A stretch of DNA of 64,000 bases from Anisus vortex (Eukaryota > Mollusca > Gastropoda > Planorbidae), in contig OX421497.1 in NCBI GenBank assembly GCA_949126835.1, positions 10,759,632-10,823,631 on the forward strand, read 5' to 3'. The first letter of the stretch is position 1. Each line of letters begins with the position of its first letter. Both the position numbers and the translations under genes were made by a program. The notes under the pieces were generated by a model, which was not told the DNA's origin, made no database searches, and saw only the letters and a program-made list of their open reading frames with translations. Positions 1 to 10,782 of the stretch are shown here, piece after piece.

Positions 1-75
1 ACGTTCACGAACACGTTGAACCTTGAACTATTGAAAAGGTCAGTCCTCATAATAAGACTTGTCCATACGGAAACA
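1..75 (+). repeat. Partial copy of a dispersed segment
   Basis: The sequence around GTTCACGAACA and the following TAAGACTTGTC recurs at about 36275-36350 and 43840-43910, where it lies downstream of THAP (P-element-like) remnants. This is probably the edge of a third copy whose rest lies outside the window. Matching was by eye and is interrupted by small gaps. Confidence 0.4.
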
Positions 76-508
76 AAATCATGAAAATAAAACAACACCC
101 CCGAAAACTAACAACAAAATACATACACTCTTTATCTGACACGCACAAACTCACATATAAAAAGACATATACAAAAAAAACACTTTAACATGAGATTGAT
201 CGTGTATTAATACTATTGTTATACGTTGTCACTGTATTTCTGGTAGGATAACATATGGGCTCGATGTCATTTGATGCCACCCTGATGCCCAAGCCCGCCT
301 TCCTCCGATTTCTGCTAGCATTTAGGGTGTGTGCCCACTGTGTGCCAGGCATATCATGTTACCACATCATCAGATTGTTCAATAACAACGGTCAACATAA
401 TTTCGGACACCGCAAACAATCGTTAAGCCAGAAAATTTTTTAGAATTCTCATGTTTGTATAGTGATATGGATGATGAAGGTGGATGCACGGTAAAGTGAA
501 TGAGATAG
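76..508. other. No feature recognised
   Basis: AT-rich sequence. The only open stretch (255-443, plus) has no recognisable domain and no splice context. Confidence 0.5.
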
Positions 509-577
509 AGGGAGCAGGAGAGAGAGAGAGAGAGGGAGAGAGAGAAGGAGAGAGAGAAAGAGAGGGGGAGAGAGAAA
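509..577. repeat. GA-rich microsatellite
   Basis: Imperfect GA repeats with interspersed GGAGA and AAAGA variants. Confidence 0.85.
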
Positions 578-1445
578 GCGTTACATTAAAGAGCATATAT
601 TCTGGGGAGGGATAATGTGATCCACAAAAGACGGCTATTCCTTAAGTAAAATGCACCCCCTCCCCTGTATGCTTAATTCATTTGATATAATTAATTTAGT
701 ATTTTCTGTCTCTTAAAATTATATTTCCATATAAGTTGCCTACTTTACTTGATACTTAAGACTTGTGAAGAAAATGTAACCATATTAATAAAATAAAATT
801 TGAATGTGTGTTTGTGAGTGTGTTTGTTTGTGTGTGTGCAGTGGTGTAGCTATTTATAACAAGAAGAACTACAAAAAACGGCTCTCATTGACCCCATGCA
901 TTGCCCACAACTGATATAGTTCTATGGGCATTATGTAAGCTTACTCAATCTGGCAAAGTTATTGTGCTATTCTCCTAGCCCCTTCAAAATGAACCGATCT
1001 GTACATCCATGGCGAGACTCTTTCGACCTCAACACAGGTCCACTCATCCACTAGCACGATCCACTTATCTCTTGTATCCTTTATGTATCACACTGATAAA
1101 AATATATGACGTTTTACCGAAAGAAAGCTTCCATGGGGGGGGGGGGGGTTCCGTTGGAGAGCTTGTCTCGTGATGTCTTCAACTGACTTTCTGAGAGAGT
1201 GGCCAATCTATCTCCATTTCCGTCTACCTATCTGTTGGCTGATGGGGGGTCTTGTTTTGTCATCTACCACAAGTCTTCATTTTTTACCCTGTCCATGCGG
1301 TTTATCTTAAGTATCTTCCTGAGACAGACGGTGTGGCGAAGATCTTGCGAGGAAGAAATGAAGCTGTGCTGCATGGCATGGGGTGAACTAAAGAAATCCG
1401 CACAGAACCGAGTGCGTTGTTGCTGGGGCACTTTGTTGCACAAGC
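578..1445. other. No gene recognised; one G14 run
   Basis: Nothing recognisable apart from an uninterrupted run of 14 G at 1135-1148 and a short TG-rich patch near 805-840. Confidence 0.5.
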
Positions 1446-1571
1446 AATTTAAGGAAATAAGTCAAGTAAGTCAAGAAAAAAGCTGCTTTTGGTAAAATGG
1501 CAAAAAAAAATTTAAGGAAATAAGTCAAGTAAGTCAAGGAAAAAGCTGCTTTTTGTAAAATGGCAAAAAAA
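1446..1571 (+). repeat. 63-bp tandem duplication
   Basis: Two adjacent units (1446-1508 and 1509-1571), each beginning AATTTAAGGAAATAAGTCAA and ending in a poly-A run after AAAATGGC. They differ at only a few positions, so the duplication is recent. Confidence 0.85.
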
Positions 1572-2978
1572 AAAAAAAAACAAGACAAGAAAAAAAGGCA
1601 CACTTTGGCGTTTACGTGACAAAACTAGAGTTAATTAGTTTTAGATTAAAATTTGAATGTCGAAAAGACAATGGTTTTAACACACCATCATGTCTTACTT
1701 TCTATTTACGTATGTTTACTGATAAAAGAAAAACATTCTAGTTGTCATAGACACCAATTATTCAACTCCATGGGCGCATAGTTCATTGTTACCACCATTT
1801 CTTGGAATCTTATTGGTATTCTTTTCATTTTCATTTAATCGACACTCTACACTCTACACTATAAATAAAATGGTTATGTGGACTTAACTCTACGTGTTTG
1901 ATTGCAAAGGAAAACTTATTATATAGATATCAGCATAATTCATTTGGCTTTCTCTGGAATCATTGTTACACCACTAGCTGTATCTGAGAGTAATACTGAA
2001 CACTGTTTGGGTGAGTTAAATTCATAAACATACACATACACTTAAATAAAAATATCGTTAGTCTGTAACCAGGGCGGGGTCAACCATTAACAAAAACAAA
2101 CAAACACAACAGTGCTTAAGGGCCTTGAAGAAACTTTCCATAAGACAGATTTAATAATTTTTACTATGCCCATACGATGCGATAGTGCAAAAAAGGGTAA
2201 TTGATCCATGATCCAACAAAAAAAAAAAAAAAAAAAAAAAGGAGCAGGGCGGAGAGGGTTAATTTATAATTTAATATCATATTTGATATCAGCATGGAAT
2301 AAAATTGACTATAATATGGTTCTTCCATTAATTTAAGTCACTTTCTTGATTGTTGTATTATAAGCTTACTTAAAACAAATTATTATTATTATTTTGTTTT
2401 CATTATTAAAGAACTGTTAATTACTTATATAAATTAAGGGAGTACAATAACCTTTTTTTTCCGGCCATGGTTGCAACTATAACACCAAAAACACTCTATG
2501 GGTTGTTACAATTCACAGAAATACGAAACAAAACTACATAGGCTAATCAATACGCATGCGCGCTAAAGCGGTATCGGTAGTGTTTAAATAGGCCCACTTA
2601 AACCAACGATTCTGGCAGAGATAGATAAAGAGAAACGGATCGATACCACAACAGGTCTTTAGTGTCGCCATTATCCAGTGCTAACAATAGAACGCGATTA
2701 AACTGGCTTAAAAAACATCTCTCTCTAGAGATGTGTGAGGTTCAGTGCGCGAGTGGGGTCATGACCTTGCGTGCATGCTCCAGTTTATATCTCTCTTTTC
2801 CCGTATAAATCCAAGGTTTTTGCATATTTCTTTTTCTATGGTGCATATGAAAGGTTTAACCGACATTTATTGAACAATAGTAAATGTTGGTGATGCAGAG
2901 TGACATGGAATGGCTTAACGATTTATTATTATCTATAAAAAAAAAAGAACAGACGAGCCTTCCTGCTCCTAGGTCCAG
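1572..2978. other. No feature recognised
   Basis: AT-rich, with poly-A at 2218-2240. No coding signal, SINE or terminal inverted repeat seen. Confidence 0.5.
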
Positions 2979-3659
2979 TGTTACGACCACAATCCCCTTG
3001 TGGTCAGAGCCGTGTAAATGTTGTTGATACTTCTCGTTCGTCCTAGGGTAGACTTTGGTTATTATTACTTATATTTCAGTATTACACGAACTCTCCTTAT
3101 TGTCCTGGGCACAAACTCAGGATTTGCGTTCTAACAGTTCCTTTCCTTGACGTTGTAGTTGTAAATAAATATTTATATTATAATATTGTAAACAATGAAA
3201 TAAAAATAGTAACTTGACGAGGAAGCTTCAGTGTAAATGTTGTTGATAATTTAATTCAGGTGATATGTGCAAATATATACAATATGAAGATTATATATCG
3301 TTAGATAAAAATAGTGCCAACACAAGCGGCCACTCTGTACAAAACTCTGCACAAAACTCTGCCTAGACTTAAATACTCGCGGAGGAAAGCGGGGAACAGA
3401 CCTATTACTAGGAGGGGAGAAAATAATGGTATCATTACAAAACTCATAATAAAAACGATAGTTTTAACATGATCTCCCCTGTACGAGAAATAATAAACTA
3501 TTCCTAGCCATTCCGAGAATTTGAGGTCGGCACGAGAGTGGATTCTTAGAACAGTCCAGGTCCAGCACCGCCCACAAAACTCCTCGCGTTGGAGAGAGAG
3601 AGAGGAAATAAGTCATGTGGTTTCCAGCATTTGGAATTTGGAACCACCAATATGTGACA
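2979..3659 (-). mobile_element. Divergent solo LTR, same family as the LTR element at 23082
   Basis: Read on the minus strand, this segment follows the 673-bp LTR at 23082-23754 from end to end (TGTCA at its start, CGTAACA at its end). Shared blocks include those around GAAGCTTC, the block ending AACTCTTCTTATAGTCCTGG, and TTACAAAACTCATAA. It carries many substitutions and small gaps. There is no internal region. The 4 bp flanking it on both sides are CCAG, a direct target-site duplication. It is therefore an old insertion reduced to one LTR by recombination between its two LTRs. Confidence 0.85.
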
Positions 3660-3675
3660 CCAGGTTGTAACGATT

Positions 3676-4133
3676 TAAAGGGGTGGATCAAGGAAGGGGG
3701 CCACACCAAGATCCTGTCCGAGTCTAGCCACCCGGCGGCTCGCCGATAGGTCGTGTCTCGTAACATAGGGTACGGTCATCCGCAGTACATGAACTACACT
3801 ACCCTCCCCACCAGTGCCCTCACATAATTGGGGGGGGGCAGAGGGGGGCATATGCCCGGGGGCGACACTTCTAGGGGCGGCAAATATAGACTAAATATAG
3901 CACTAAACATAGCAGTTACATTATGCAAGGGGGCGTCGCTGAAACTTTTGCCCTAGGGTGCTACATAGGCTTGTGTGGGCTCTGCTCCCCACCTGTGGAG
4001 TTCCCCTCGGATCATTATCGTGGTGGCTCGATCGTACGCCGGCACTGTCGCCCGGTAGCACACATCCCAGACAATATGTCCGGACATCCAGGCACCAGGG
4101 CGGGCGTTGAGACAGGCTGTTGCGCTCATTTCT
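3676..4133 (+). repeat. Dispersed repeat R1, interrupted by a G-rich MITE
   Basis: Shares GGGGTGGATCAAGG, CTAGCCACCC, ATAGGTCGTG, CTGTCGCCCGGTAGCA and GACATCCAGGCACCA with R1 copies at 10617, 53617, 54040 and 61258. The stretch 3838-3972 is a separate insertion. R1 is unclassified: no ORF, no tRNA-like head and no terminal inverted repeat were found. Confidence 0.7.
3838..3972 (+). mobile_element. G-rich MITE inside R1
   Basis: Begins GCAGAGGGGGGCATATGCCC and ends near GGGTGCTACATAGGCTTGT. The same segment occurs inverted at 10870-11014. Comparison with the uninterrupted R1 copy at 61258 shows that it splits R1. The superfamily is uncertain; the ends resemble G-rich hAT MITEs. Confidence 0.6.
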
Positions 4134-4270
4134 TTCAGACCGATTTGATCCACAAGGCCCGCTGAAGCAGCGTTCACAAGTTTCTGGGGTCACGGCGTAA
4201 AAGGGGATGTGTGGCTAGCACAAAACCCAGCCGCCTTACTTATCTTCAACCGACGTTCAGGTAGTAATAA
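4134..4270 (-). mobile_element. SINE-1 fragment
   Basis: Reverse complement of the 3' half of SINE-1: the motifs GACCGATTTGATCCACAAGG, GAAGCAGCGTTCAC and GGGGATGTGTGGCTAGCACA are all present. The tRNA-like head is absent. Confidence 0.8.
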
Positions 4271-4296
4271 ATTTGGAATGCAGACTGAGAATTTTA

Positions 4297-4371
4297 TGAA
4301 CAAAAGTTGCTGGACAATTTTGTTGGATTGCGTATATTTGTTTTTAAAATAAAGCCAGTGCTAGTACTGTG
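4297..4371 (+). repeat. 75-bp segment also inserted in copy B
   Basis: From TGAACAAAAGTTGCTGGACA through AAAATAAAGCCAGTGCTAGT. Almost identical to an 82-bp insertion at 13175-13256. It includes an AATAAA motif. Confidence 0.8.
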
Positions 4372-4569
4372 CTAAAAACATAGGCTATGCAGGCAAATTA
4401 TCAAACCTTTTATTTGTTACTTACTTAATTACTTTTATTTGTATCGTTATTCATTAAACTATGGACGATATTACGATTGCTGACCACCGGATGTCCGAAG
4501 TGGCACCCACTATATAAAGCTGCGGTAAGGGGCCCGAAAATGACGACCGGAAAGGGGGGGGGGGCGGGG

Positions 4570-4635
4570 GGGGGGTAACTATGATATGGATTAATTACTG
4601 AGCATGCTAACATAGCATGGATAGGCGCGCTATAT

Positions 4636-4672
<37 letters not shown>
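4570..4672 (+). mobile_element. SINE-2 tail fragment with (ATC)n
   Basis: Contains CTGAGCATGCTAACATAGCA and GCGCGCTATATAAATC followed by an ATC run. The same tail ends SINE-2 at 59068-59330. The ATC run is longer here than in copy B (11204-11278). Confidence 0.7.
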
Positions 4673-5254
4673 AGAACATTGTGAAGTCCTGAACTAAATG
4701 GTAAAAGAAACAACTTTCAGTATAACTAGCCCAACAACCCGTTTACATTGATATGAATTTTCGTAAGTATATAACAATTGTGTAGTTCTTATTTTGAAGA
4801 AAAAGAACAACAACAATGATATGACATAACTTGATCTGCAAGAACTGAAATAAAGACTCGTCTAATGCTTAGAAAGAACTACAAGAACATACAATAAAAT
4901 AGAGAACTCGAGAACTCGGTGAGCGAATGGTCAGTCGGTCATCGATCCATCACAATTGAAAGAAGAAGAAGAAGAAATGGCTGGGCGGTGTACATGTTTC
5001 TAAGGAGACATTCTTGCTTCTGTCCATCATCGTCTCCTCGCTTGACCAGTCTCACGCTGACCCGCGAGTCTCAGAAGTTATTACCGCTAGCCAGCAGACT
5101 CGGAGAAAGGGTGGAAGGGGGGGATGTGTACAGCGTAAACTGACCATCGACTGACAACTTGACCTCCCTCTTTCCACCTTTCCCTTCCCCCCTCGCCAGT
5201 GATTGAATTATTTTTTTGTAAGCATCGCTCTGACCGCAGCCACACTTTGATCCT
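4673..5254. other. No gene recognised
   Basis: Unique-looking sequence within the duplication, containing a GAA run (4960-4975) and a pyrimidine-rich patch at 5165-5200. Copy B carries the same at 11279-11860. Confidence 0.5.
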
Positions 5255-5665
5255 TTTAAGTGACGTCAATTTAGACATATCACGAACAGTTTGTGGAATT
5301 CCAACTGACGCACTATAAACGTATCACGAGCCGTCATTTATTCTTTTTTTAACGACGTCATTTCACTCTTACCACACATTTTTTTTAATACAAGTGGGTT
5401 TTTCACTATATATATATATATATATATGTATCACGGACAGTTTCCCATTTCTAATGACGTCGCTTAACACCATGATTTTTTATTATTACACAAATAACGA
5501 ACATTTTCTATTTTAAGTGACGTCACTTTATATGAATCGGAAACCATCTCTCCCTCAAAATGACGTCACCTAATACTTATTACAGACAACAAGAAAAGAG
5601 AATTTAAAATTACGTCACTTTACACTTTTACAAGCAAGCTTTTTTTCAATGACGTCACAAAACAC
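5255..5665. promoter_or_regulatory. Cluster of CRE-like TGACGTCA motifs
   Basis: Perfect palindromes TGACGTCA lie at 5261, 5518, 5561 and 5650, with one-off versions at 5306, 5353, 5455 and 5610. They recur every 45-100 bp within a degenerate repeat that also contains ATCACGAACAGTTT or ATCACGGACAGTTT. TGACGTCA is the CREB/ATF site. Whether these act as enhancers, or simply belong to a decayed tandem repeat, cannot be told from sequence. Confidence 0.45.
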
Positions 5666-5749
5666 TTTTTTTTTTTAATCACCAAAAAAATTCCACCGTT
5701 GTTAGCGAGAATTTCGTTATTTTATTGATAAAATGATATATGCACAAGC

Positions 5750-5905
5750 TTAACGGCATCGATTCACACTGTAACAGACGCTCTACAGAAGATTATTGCT
5801 TCCAACGCTTAGGCCTATCCTTGGATGAAGCTTGGTCTTAGGTGTTTTTTTTAGATTATTTGAATTGTTTCGTTTTCCTGACTTTTTTATGCAACCCATT
5901 TCATC
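5750..5905 (+). repeat. Dispersed repeat R2, partial
   Basis: Shares TAACAGACGCTC, the motif GCAACCCATTTCAT and overall order with R2 copies at 8570, 12425, 15055 and 20880. Unclassified. Confidence 0.5.
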
Positions 5906-5934
5906 CCCCAATAGTAGTAAATAAGTTACCCATT

Positions 5935-6105
5935 TAGACCAATTTGATCCATAAGTCATGTGAAGCAGAGTTCACACGTTTCTTCGACCAAGGCAGGCAA
6001 GGCTAGATTCAGGGGCATCCTCAAGGATTCGAACCCAGGACCATCGGTACAATAGATGAGTGCGATGCCGGCCAACGCACCCCTGCCCGATAAGTAAATG
6101 TTCTT
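5935..6105 (-). mobile_element. SINE-1, internally deleted
   Basis: Minus-strand SINE-1 whose 3' segment (ACCAATTTGATCCATAAGTC) is joined to the tRNA-like head (GGATTCGAACCCAGGACCAT is the B-box side). The central domain has been lost. Confidence 0.75.
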
Positions 6106-6179
6106 TATAAGAATGTTTACGAATTTTGTTAAAAGGTTTTATGGTATTTTAAAATTGGAATTTTATGCCTAGGGTATTA

Positions 6180-6425
6180 TTATTTATGGGTCACGGTGGT
6201 CACGTTCGGCAGGCGATCCCAAGGTTCTGGGATCGAGTCCTGATGAAAGCTATAAATAATTTTTTCTCTGCACTTGAGGGTGTCCCTGAGTCTGCCCAGC
6301 TCTGGTGGGTGTCTGGGTATCGGCTGGGTATTGTTCTGACCACAGATACCATAGTATGACGTGACCACAGAAACTTGTGAACGCTGCTTCACCAGTCTTA
6401 TGATCAGTTTGACCGAAGGTTACTT
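6180..6425 (+). mobile_element. SINE-1, nearly complete
   Basis: tRNA-like head from GGGTCACGGTGGTCACGTTC with a mutated B box, then the central domain (GTCCCTGAGTCTGCCCAGCT) and the 3' part GAACGCTGCTTCACCAG. About 245 bp, the usual length here. The corresponding copy in B (12850) has lost its end. Confidence 0.85.
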
Positions 6426-6668
6426 TACTTACTATTATTACTTTTTTGCATAACATACCATTTAGCTTTTTATAACTCACAAAAGTGACGCTAGAGCATG
6501 CATCAATGGTCAACAACGCTAACCACGCATGTGAATTAGTTCTAGACTTTGATTTCTTGGCACCTATCTTTCATCACTCTCAAACCGGAGACAAGTTGTG
6601 CGTCTAATTTTCATCCCATGATATAAGACTTCCACCTTCTGTTGCACAGAGCGATAGAGGGTTTAAGC

Positions 6669-6954
6669 CAGGGGTCTCAAACACGCAGCCTGCGGGCCGC
6701 ATGCGGCCCGCCACGCTTTTTTCATGTAGGGGGCCTACTATTCGGGAAATTTCAGAAATTCAGACAGCTAGTACTGATACACATCAAATTTTATTGTTAA
6801 TTTGATATACGTAACGTACCTATTATTAGTGATAAGTATTAAAATAAGTTAAGATGCATGAAGTGGTTTTTTTTGTTACTAGGGGGTGCGACCCTTGACA
6901 CATCTCTTAAGTGATAAAATGGCAACATGCCTTTATCCGAGTTTGATACCCCTG
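6669..6954. mobile_element. Non-autonomous hAT element, 286 bp
   Basis: Ends CAGGGGTCTCAAAC and GTTTGATACCCCTG, 14-bp inverted repeats with one mismatch. Flanked on both sides by the perfect 8-bp TSD GTTTAAGC (6661-6668, 6955-6962), the hAT length. No coding capacity. The orthologous copy in B is 13094-13488. Confidence 0.93.
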
Positions 6955-6967
6955 GTTTAAGCAGACA

Positions 6968-7052
6968 GAAAACACACACACAATACACACACACACAACA
7001 CACACAACACGCACACAACACACACAATACACACACGAACACACACAACACA
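6968..7052. repeat. CA-rich microsatellite
   Basis: Alternating ACACAC and CACAACAC blocks. The valine/cysteine-rich open frames on the minus strand are translations of this repeat. Confidence 0.9.
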
Positions 7053-8205
7053 CGAACGTAAAGAGACATCCAAGAAAACCTGCCTCCGGAGTGCTGACGG
7101 AATGTCTATGTAGAACTGCAGAACTCAGCAGCCTGACTCTCAATCAGCAATAGAAATAGCAATAATGGCAGTTCTTAACCCCCTCCTTTACCCCCTGTAC
7201 AGAGCAATGGACTATAGACAAAACCATCGGAAGTAGGCGGCCCATTTTGACTAGCAGTAAGTCATCATAAGTTTCATGACGCGTAACATCCTGTTAAGAA
7301 AGCATGACGCGTACAATACGGGAGTTCATCTATGACGTCATCTTGGTCGGAAGTTCAACAAGTGGAAATTTCCGATTGCAAGATTAGCATTTGATGTCCC
7401 AAAATAAAATCTATATTGATTGTTGTATTTAATTTTAATGCGACCGGAAATGTATGCTTTATTGTCTTAAGCACTGAGCTATATATACATGGAGTGCTCA
7501 CTCACTTAAAAATGCAGACTTTTATATATAAATACGTGGTGCGTATGATTTTGACACACATACGTAATCACTAACATCTATAAAAGGCATTTTTGAGCGA
7601 CTGAAACCTGCCATATTATTATTACGCCTTTATGGCATTTATTTCGTCAGTGAATTATAACTGAGTTATGATCTAAATAAAATAAATGTATAAGTGTATA
7701 TATATAATACAATACTATACTTTTGGCATTCAACACATTCAATCAAGAAAGGTCATTTAGTTGAGTTCATTTTCATGGCTGCATTTCTGGAAAGTGTATT
7801 GAGCAAAATCATAATGTAGCCCAACATAATTAACTGTATGTATGTTAGTGTCTAAAATCGGCCATAAGCACACGCACCACTTAACTATAGATAAAAGTCT
7901 GCATTTTCCCGACATCTTTTGCTTTATTATAAGTGTATATATATATATAAGATAAGAATGGGCATTTATTATAGCGATTCTATCCATGCTATTAAATTAG
8001 CATGCTCAGTGCTCTCTTGGGGTGAATTGCAGTGGCAGATGTATTAGCCAAAGAGAAAGCAAAATTAATATTTTTTTTAAAAATCATACTACTAACTTTC
8101 CAATTAAAAAAAAAATTTTTGGCATTCATGCGTATTTAAACATTTACACTTCAAATCCACAATTTCCTGGGAATCCGGTACCAGGATGCGACAAACTGCT
8201 GTGGT
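7053..8205. other. No gene recognised
   Basis: AT-rich duplicated sequence; collinear with 13578-14730 in copy B. One TGACGTCA lies at 7333. TA runs occur near 7697-7707 and 7935-7947. Confidence 0.5.
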
Positions 8206-8223
8206 CACACACACACACACACA

Positions 8224-8258
<35 letters not shown>
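8206..8258. repeat. (AC)n microsatellite
   Basis: About 26 dinucleotides with two interruptions. Copy B has a shorter array at 14731-14759. Confidence 0.95.
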
Positions 8259-8261
<3 letters not shown>

Positions 8262-8569
8262 TTGTCATATCTACTCAGACAGTCAGGGAAGGTGCCAGTT
8301 AGAGCTATTTATAGATGAGCGACCTGGGAACACGACGCTGTGTGAGTGAGTTAGTTAAATGTGTGCGCAGGTATCGTTGTAAATGGGGATTTACAAATAT
8401 GAGTACATACGCAAAGTATTATTGATTGGCCAGTTCGTTATGCTAATAGTCCTACGTACAGTAATTCTTGCCTAGTTGTTTTACATGAGTGCCGTTTGGT
8501 TCATATTGAAAGGTCATATCAGTATATTATTATGTGAATCTACCAATAGTGTATAAACTTTAATATTAT

Positions 8570-8770
8570 ATCTTATATGTTACAGACGCTCCTTCTATAC
8601 AATAAGAATGTCTGCGTCCTACGCTCATCCATGGTCTGAGTCTGGTCTTGGATTTTGATTAGTGTTTTAAATTATGTTAAGTTACTGGTATTCCGGGTTT
8701 GTTCAGGCAACCTATTCAATGCCCGGATGCCACTCGGGAAGAAAGACTACTTATACGCATTTGTTCTTAC
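8570..8770 (+). repeat. Dispersed repeat R2
   Basis: Contains TGTTACAGACGCTCC, CTGCGTCCTACGCTCATCCA and GCCCGGATGCCACTCGGGAA. Matches 15055-15255 (copy B) closely and 20880-21070 more distantly. Confidence 0.7.
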
Positions 8771-8903
8771 ATGATATAAGAAAATGAGTTTTTGTCCTTA
8801 TTTTTATATGAGCATTGTAACTGATTATTATTGTGGTTAATTTCTAAATTAGATTTATTATGTATTATAACTACTTTACTCTTTGCCCTTCTGTCCTCTA
8901 GTG

Positions 8904-10057
8904 CAGGGGTCGGCAACCTTTTGTTTATAGTGTGCCTAACTAGGATTTCTAAATCATTCAGCGCGCCAACAGCATGGAAGTCAAGCTGCTTTACTATTTT
9001 TTTGAAATTTTTGTAAGACAATTTATTTAGTGCCCGCAGCAAGACCAAGAGGGAAGGCATTGTAGCTTTATAGAAAAATCATTTATATTTAAAAACAAGT
9101 TAACCCGGTTTGCTTTTATCATCTTTTTAAAAATTATTCATAGCAAATATACAATTTTATTACTCAGCTTATTAATGTATTAATACATTCTTTATAGTTC
9201 CATCTCAGTATAACTGAGATTTCCGCATATATATACGGTAATTTATTACTGATCAAAACAAAGCGGCTATTAACCCTTCCCGTACCGACCTACTTCTATC
9301 TATGCTGACTTCAGTTCCGCTATATACGCGCCCGGGACTGTAAGGGTTAATGAAGAATTAAATTCGAACGGAATAGATACAAAGTAATCATACAAACTGG
9401 GTCGTAAATGTAATGTTTAAAATGTACATATAATTTTTAGTCATATAATATTTTATAATTTTCAACTATTTTTTTTTATAGTTTGATCATTTTAAAGTTA
9501 TAAATTGTAAAACCTTTTTTTTTTTAAAGAAAACAAAAAAAAAGAAACATAGAAATAGTAACATAAAGAAAATGAGTTCATTTTAAAAAATATAACTAGT
9601 CTTGCTTATAAACTATTATTTCTTCATACAAATTCAGCATCATGCTCCTTTTTTCAATGTGTAATTAGATGTATAAAATTAATTTACGTTGTAAATAAAC
9701 ATTTTTTGCATTAATAAATTCAATTTAAGGAGTTCTTTTTTTTCACATTTATAATTACAACAATTACAAAATATACTGCTAGATGTTTGTTTTAGAAATA
9801 ATTATATTTATGCATTAATTTAGATATTTATCGCTTAATTAAGAGATATGAGCATTAAAAACTCTTCTGGATGTAATTGTTCAATGTCAGGTACATATTT
9901 AGTCACTTCTGAGCGGCCAGGTTTAAGTGACCTCTTGGTATGCTTAAAACAGCTTTTATGTGCAATAAAATAGGCCTATGTTCACTAGTGTAAATTAAAC
10001 CAAACGCTGAAAGTAGAGCAAATGGCTTGCAGTGGACACAGATGACTTTCCTAAGCA
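8904..10057 (-). mobile_element. hAT element truncated at the edge of copy A
   Basis: Left end CAGGGGTCGGCAACCTTTTG, preceded by the 8-bp target CTCTAGTG. It matches the intact element at 15394-17483 until 10057, where copy A ends and a LINE fragment begins; the right end is absent. The last part (9903-10055, minus) is the decayed C-terminal transposase region, with frameshifts. It also carries a 73-bp piggyBac-like MITE not found in the copy-B element. Confidence 0.9.
9270..9350 (+). mobile_element. 73-bp piggyBac-like MITE with TTAA target sites
   Basis: A 73-bp element (9274-9346) with ends CCCTTCCCGTACCGACC and GGGACTGTAAGGG, flanked on both sides by TTAA, the piggyBac target. Two further 73-bp copies lie at 39850-39922 and 40716-40788. 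Copy B lacks it: the equivalent site near 15684 reads GGCTATGGATGAAAAATTAA. Confidence 0.85.
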
Positions 10058-10616
10058 AGTCCAATAACACAAGGGCGGAGACGAGACCTCTGTCTGCGGC
10101 GTTCAGGAGATCGGTGGTGATCCGCAGTAGCGCTGTCTCAGTGCTGTGATTGGGGCGATATGCCGACTGGAACACAGGCATAAGCGAGTTCAGGGACAGG
10201 TGGACGTTCAATTGCTCAAGGATGATGCGCTCCAGGAGCTTGGAGAGGTAGGGGAGGTTTGATACTGGACGGTAGTTCCGGCATTCATTCACATCAAGTC
10301 CGGATTTCTTCAAGAGTGGGCGGACGATGGCGGATTTAAAACAGTTAGGAACGATGCCTGTGGAGAGGGAGGTATTAATGGTATCGGTGATGTACGGCAG
10401 GAGCTTGTCCAAGCACTGGGTGAACAGAAAGCCTGGCAGAGGGTCAAGCTCGCAGGTCTTGATGGGGGACTTCATAATGATGCGCTTAACATGGTCGATG
10501 GTGACAGGTTGAAAGCAGGTGAGAGGGGCGCCAGAGAAGGCGGGAGAGGGTGGGGAAGGGCGATAGGCATCATGATCCAGAGAACTACGCAGATTCTCTA
10601 TCTTATCCTTAAAGAC
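10058..10616 (-). pseudogene. Non-LTR retrotransposon (CR1/Jockey-like) reverse-transcriptase fragment
   Basis: On the minus strand the frame is open from about 10610 down to 10058. It reads the N-terminal part of a LINE reverse transcriptase: IENLRSSLDHDAYRP, then MKSPIKTCELDPLPG, CFKSAIVRPLLKKSGLD, NYRPVSNLPYLSKLLERI and FQSAYRPNHSTETALL. These match the conserved RT blocks before the first catalytic aspartate in CR1/L2/Jockey-type LINEs. It stops after SALVLLDL, immediately before the expected catalytic block, where duplication copy A ends. The fragment therefore lacks the catalytic core, endonuclease and 3' end. The clade is inferred from motif style. Confidence 0.9.
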
Positions 10617-10782
10617 TTGTATGGGCTCTGCTCCTCACCTGTGGAGTTCCCCTCGGATCATTATCGTGGTGGCTCGATCGTACACCGGCACTGTCGCCCG
10701 GTAGCACAAATCCCAGACAATATGTCCGGACATCCAGGCACCAGGGCGGGCGTTGAGACAGGCTGTTGCGCTCATTGCATTC

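Larger units (their letters stand above)
3973..10057 (+). repeat. Segmental duplication, copy A
   Basis: Collinear with copy B at 10617-16390. The continuous match runs 4399-10057 against 11019-16390, with an upstream block 3973-4215 against 10617-10860. Identity is high throughout; for example 8767-9060 and 15257-15550 are conceptually identical. Copy A uniquely holds a 73-bp piggyBac-like MITE (9274-9346) and about 246 bp (6380-6625) missing from B. It stops abruptly inside a hAT element at CTAAGCA. Two misplaced haplotypes in the assembly could look the same. Confidence 0.93.

Noticed and set aside
3920..4193. Overlapping ORFs of 74-90 codons on both strands
   Set aside because: They cross the borders of R1, a MITE and a SINE fragment, so they cannot be one gene; the repeats at 10609-10839 give the same pattern.
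4425..4679. Aspartate-run protein (DDDDDDDDDDD)
   Set aside because: Translation of the ATC tail of SINE-2; repeat length differs between copies.
6839..7143. Cysteine/valine-rich minus ORFs
   Set aside because: Translations of the CA microsatellite.
8767..9060. 97-codon minus ORF identical in both duplicates (also 15257-15550)
   Set aside because: Reads through the end and subterminal sequence of a hAT element; identity reflects recent duplication, not selection.
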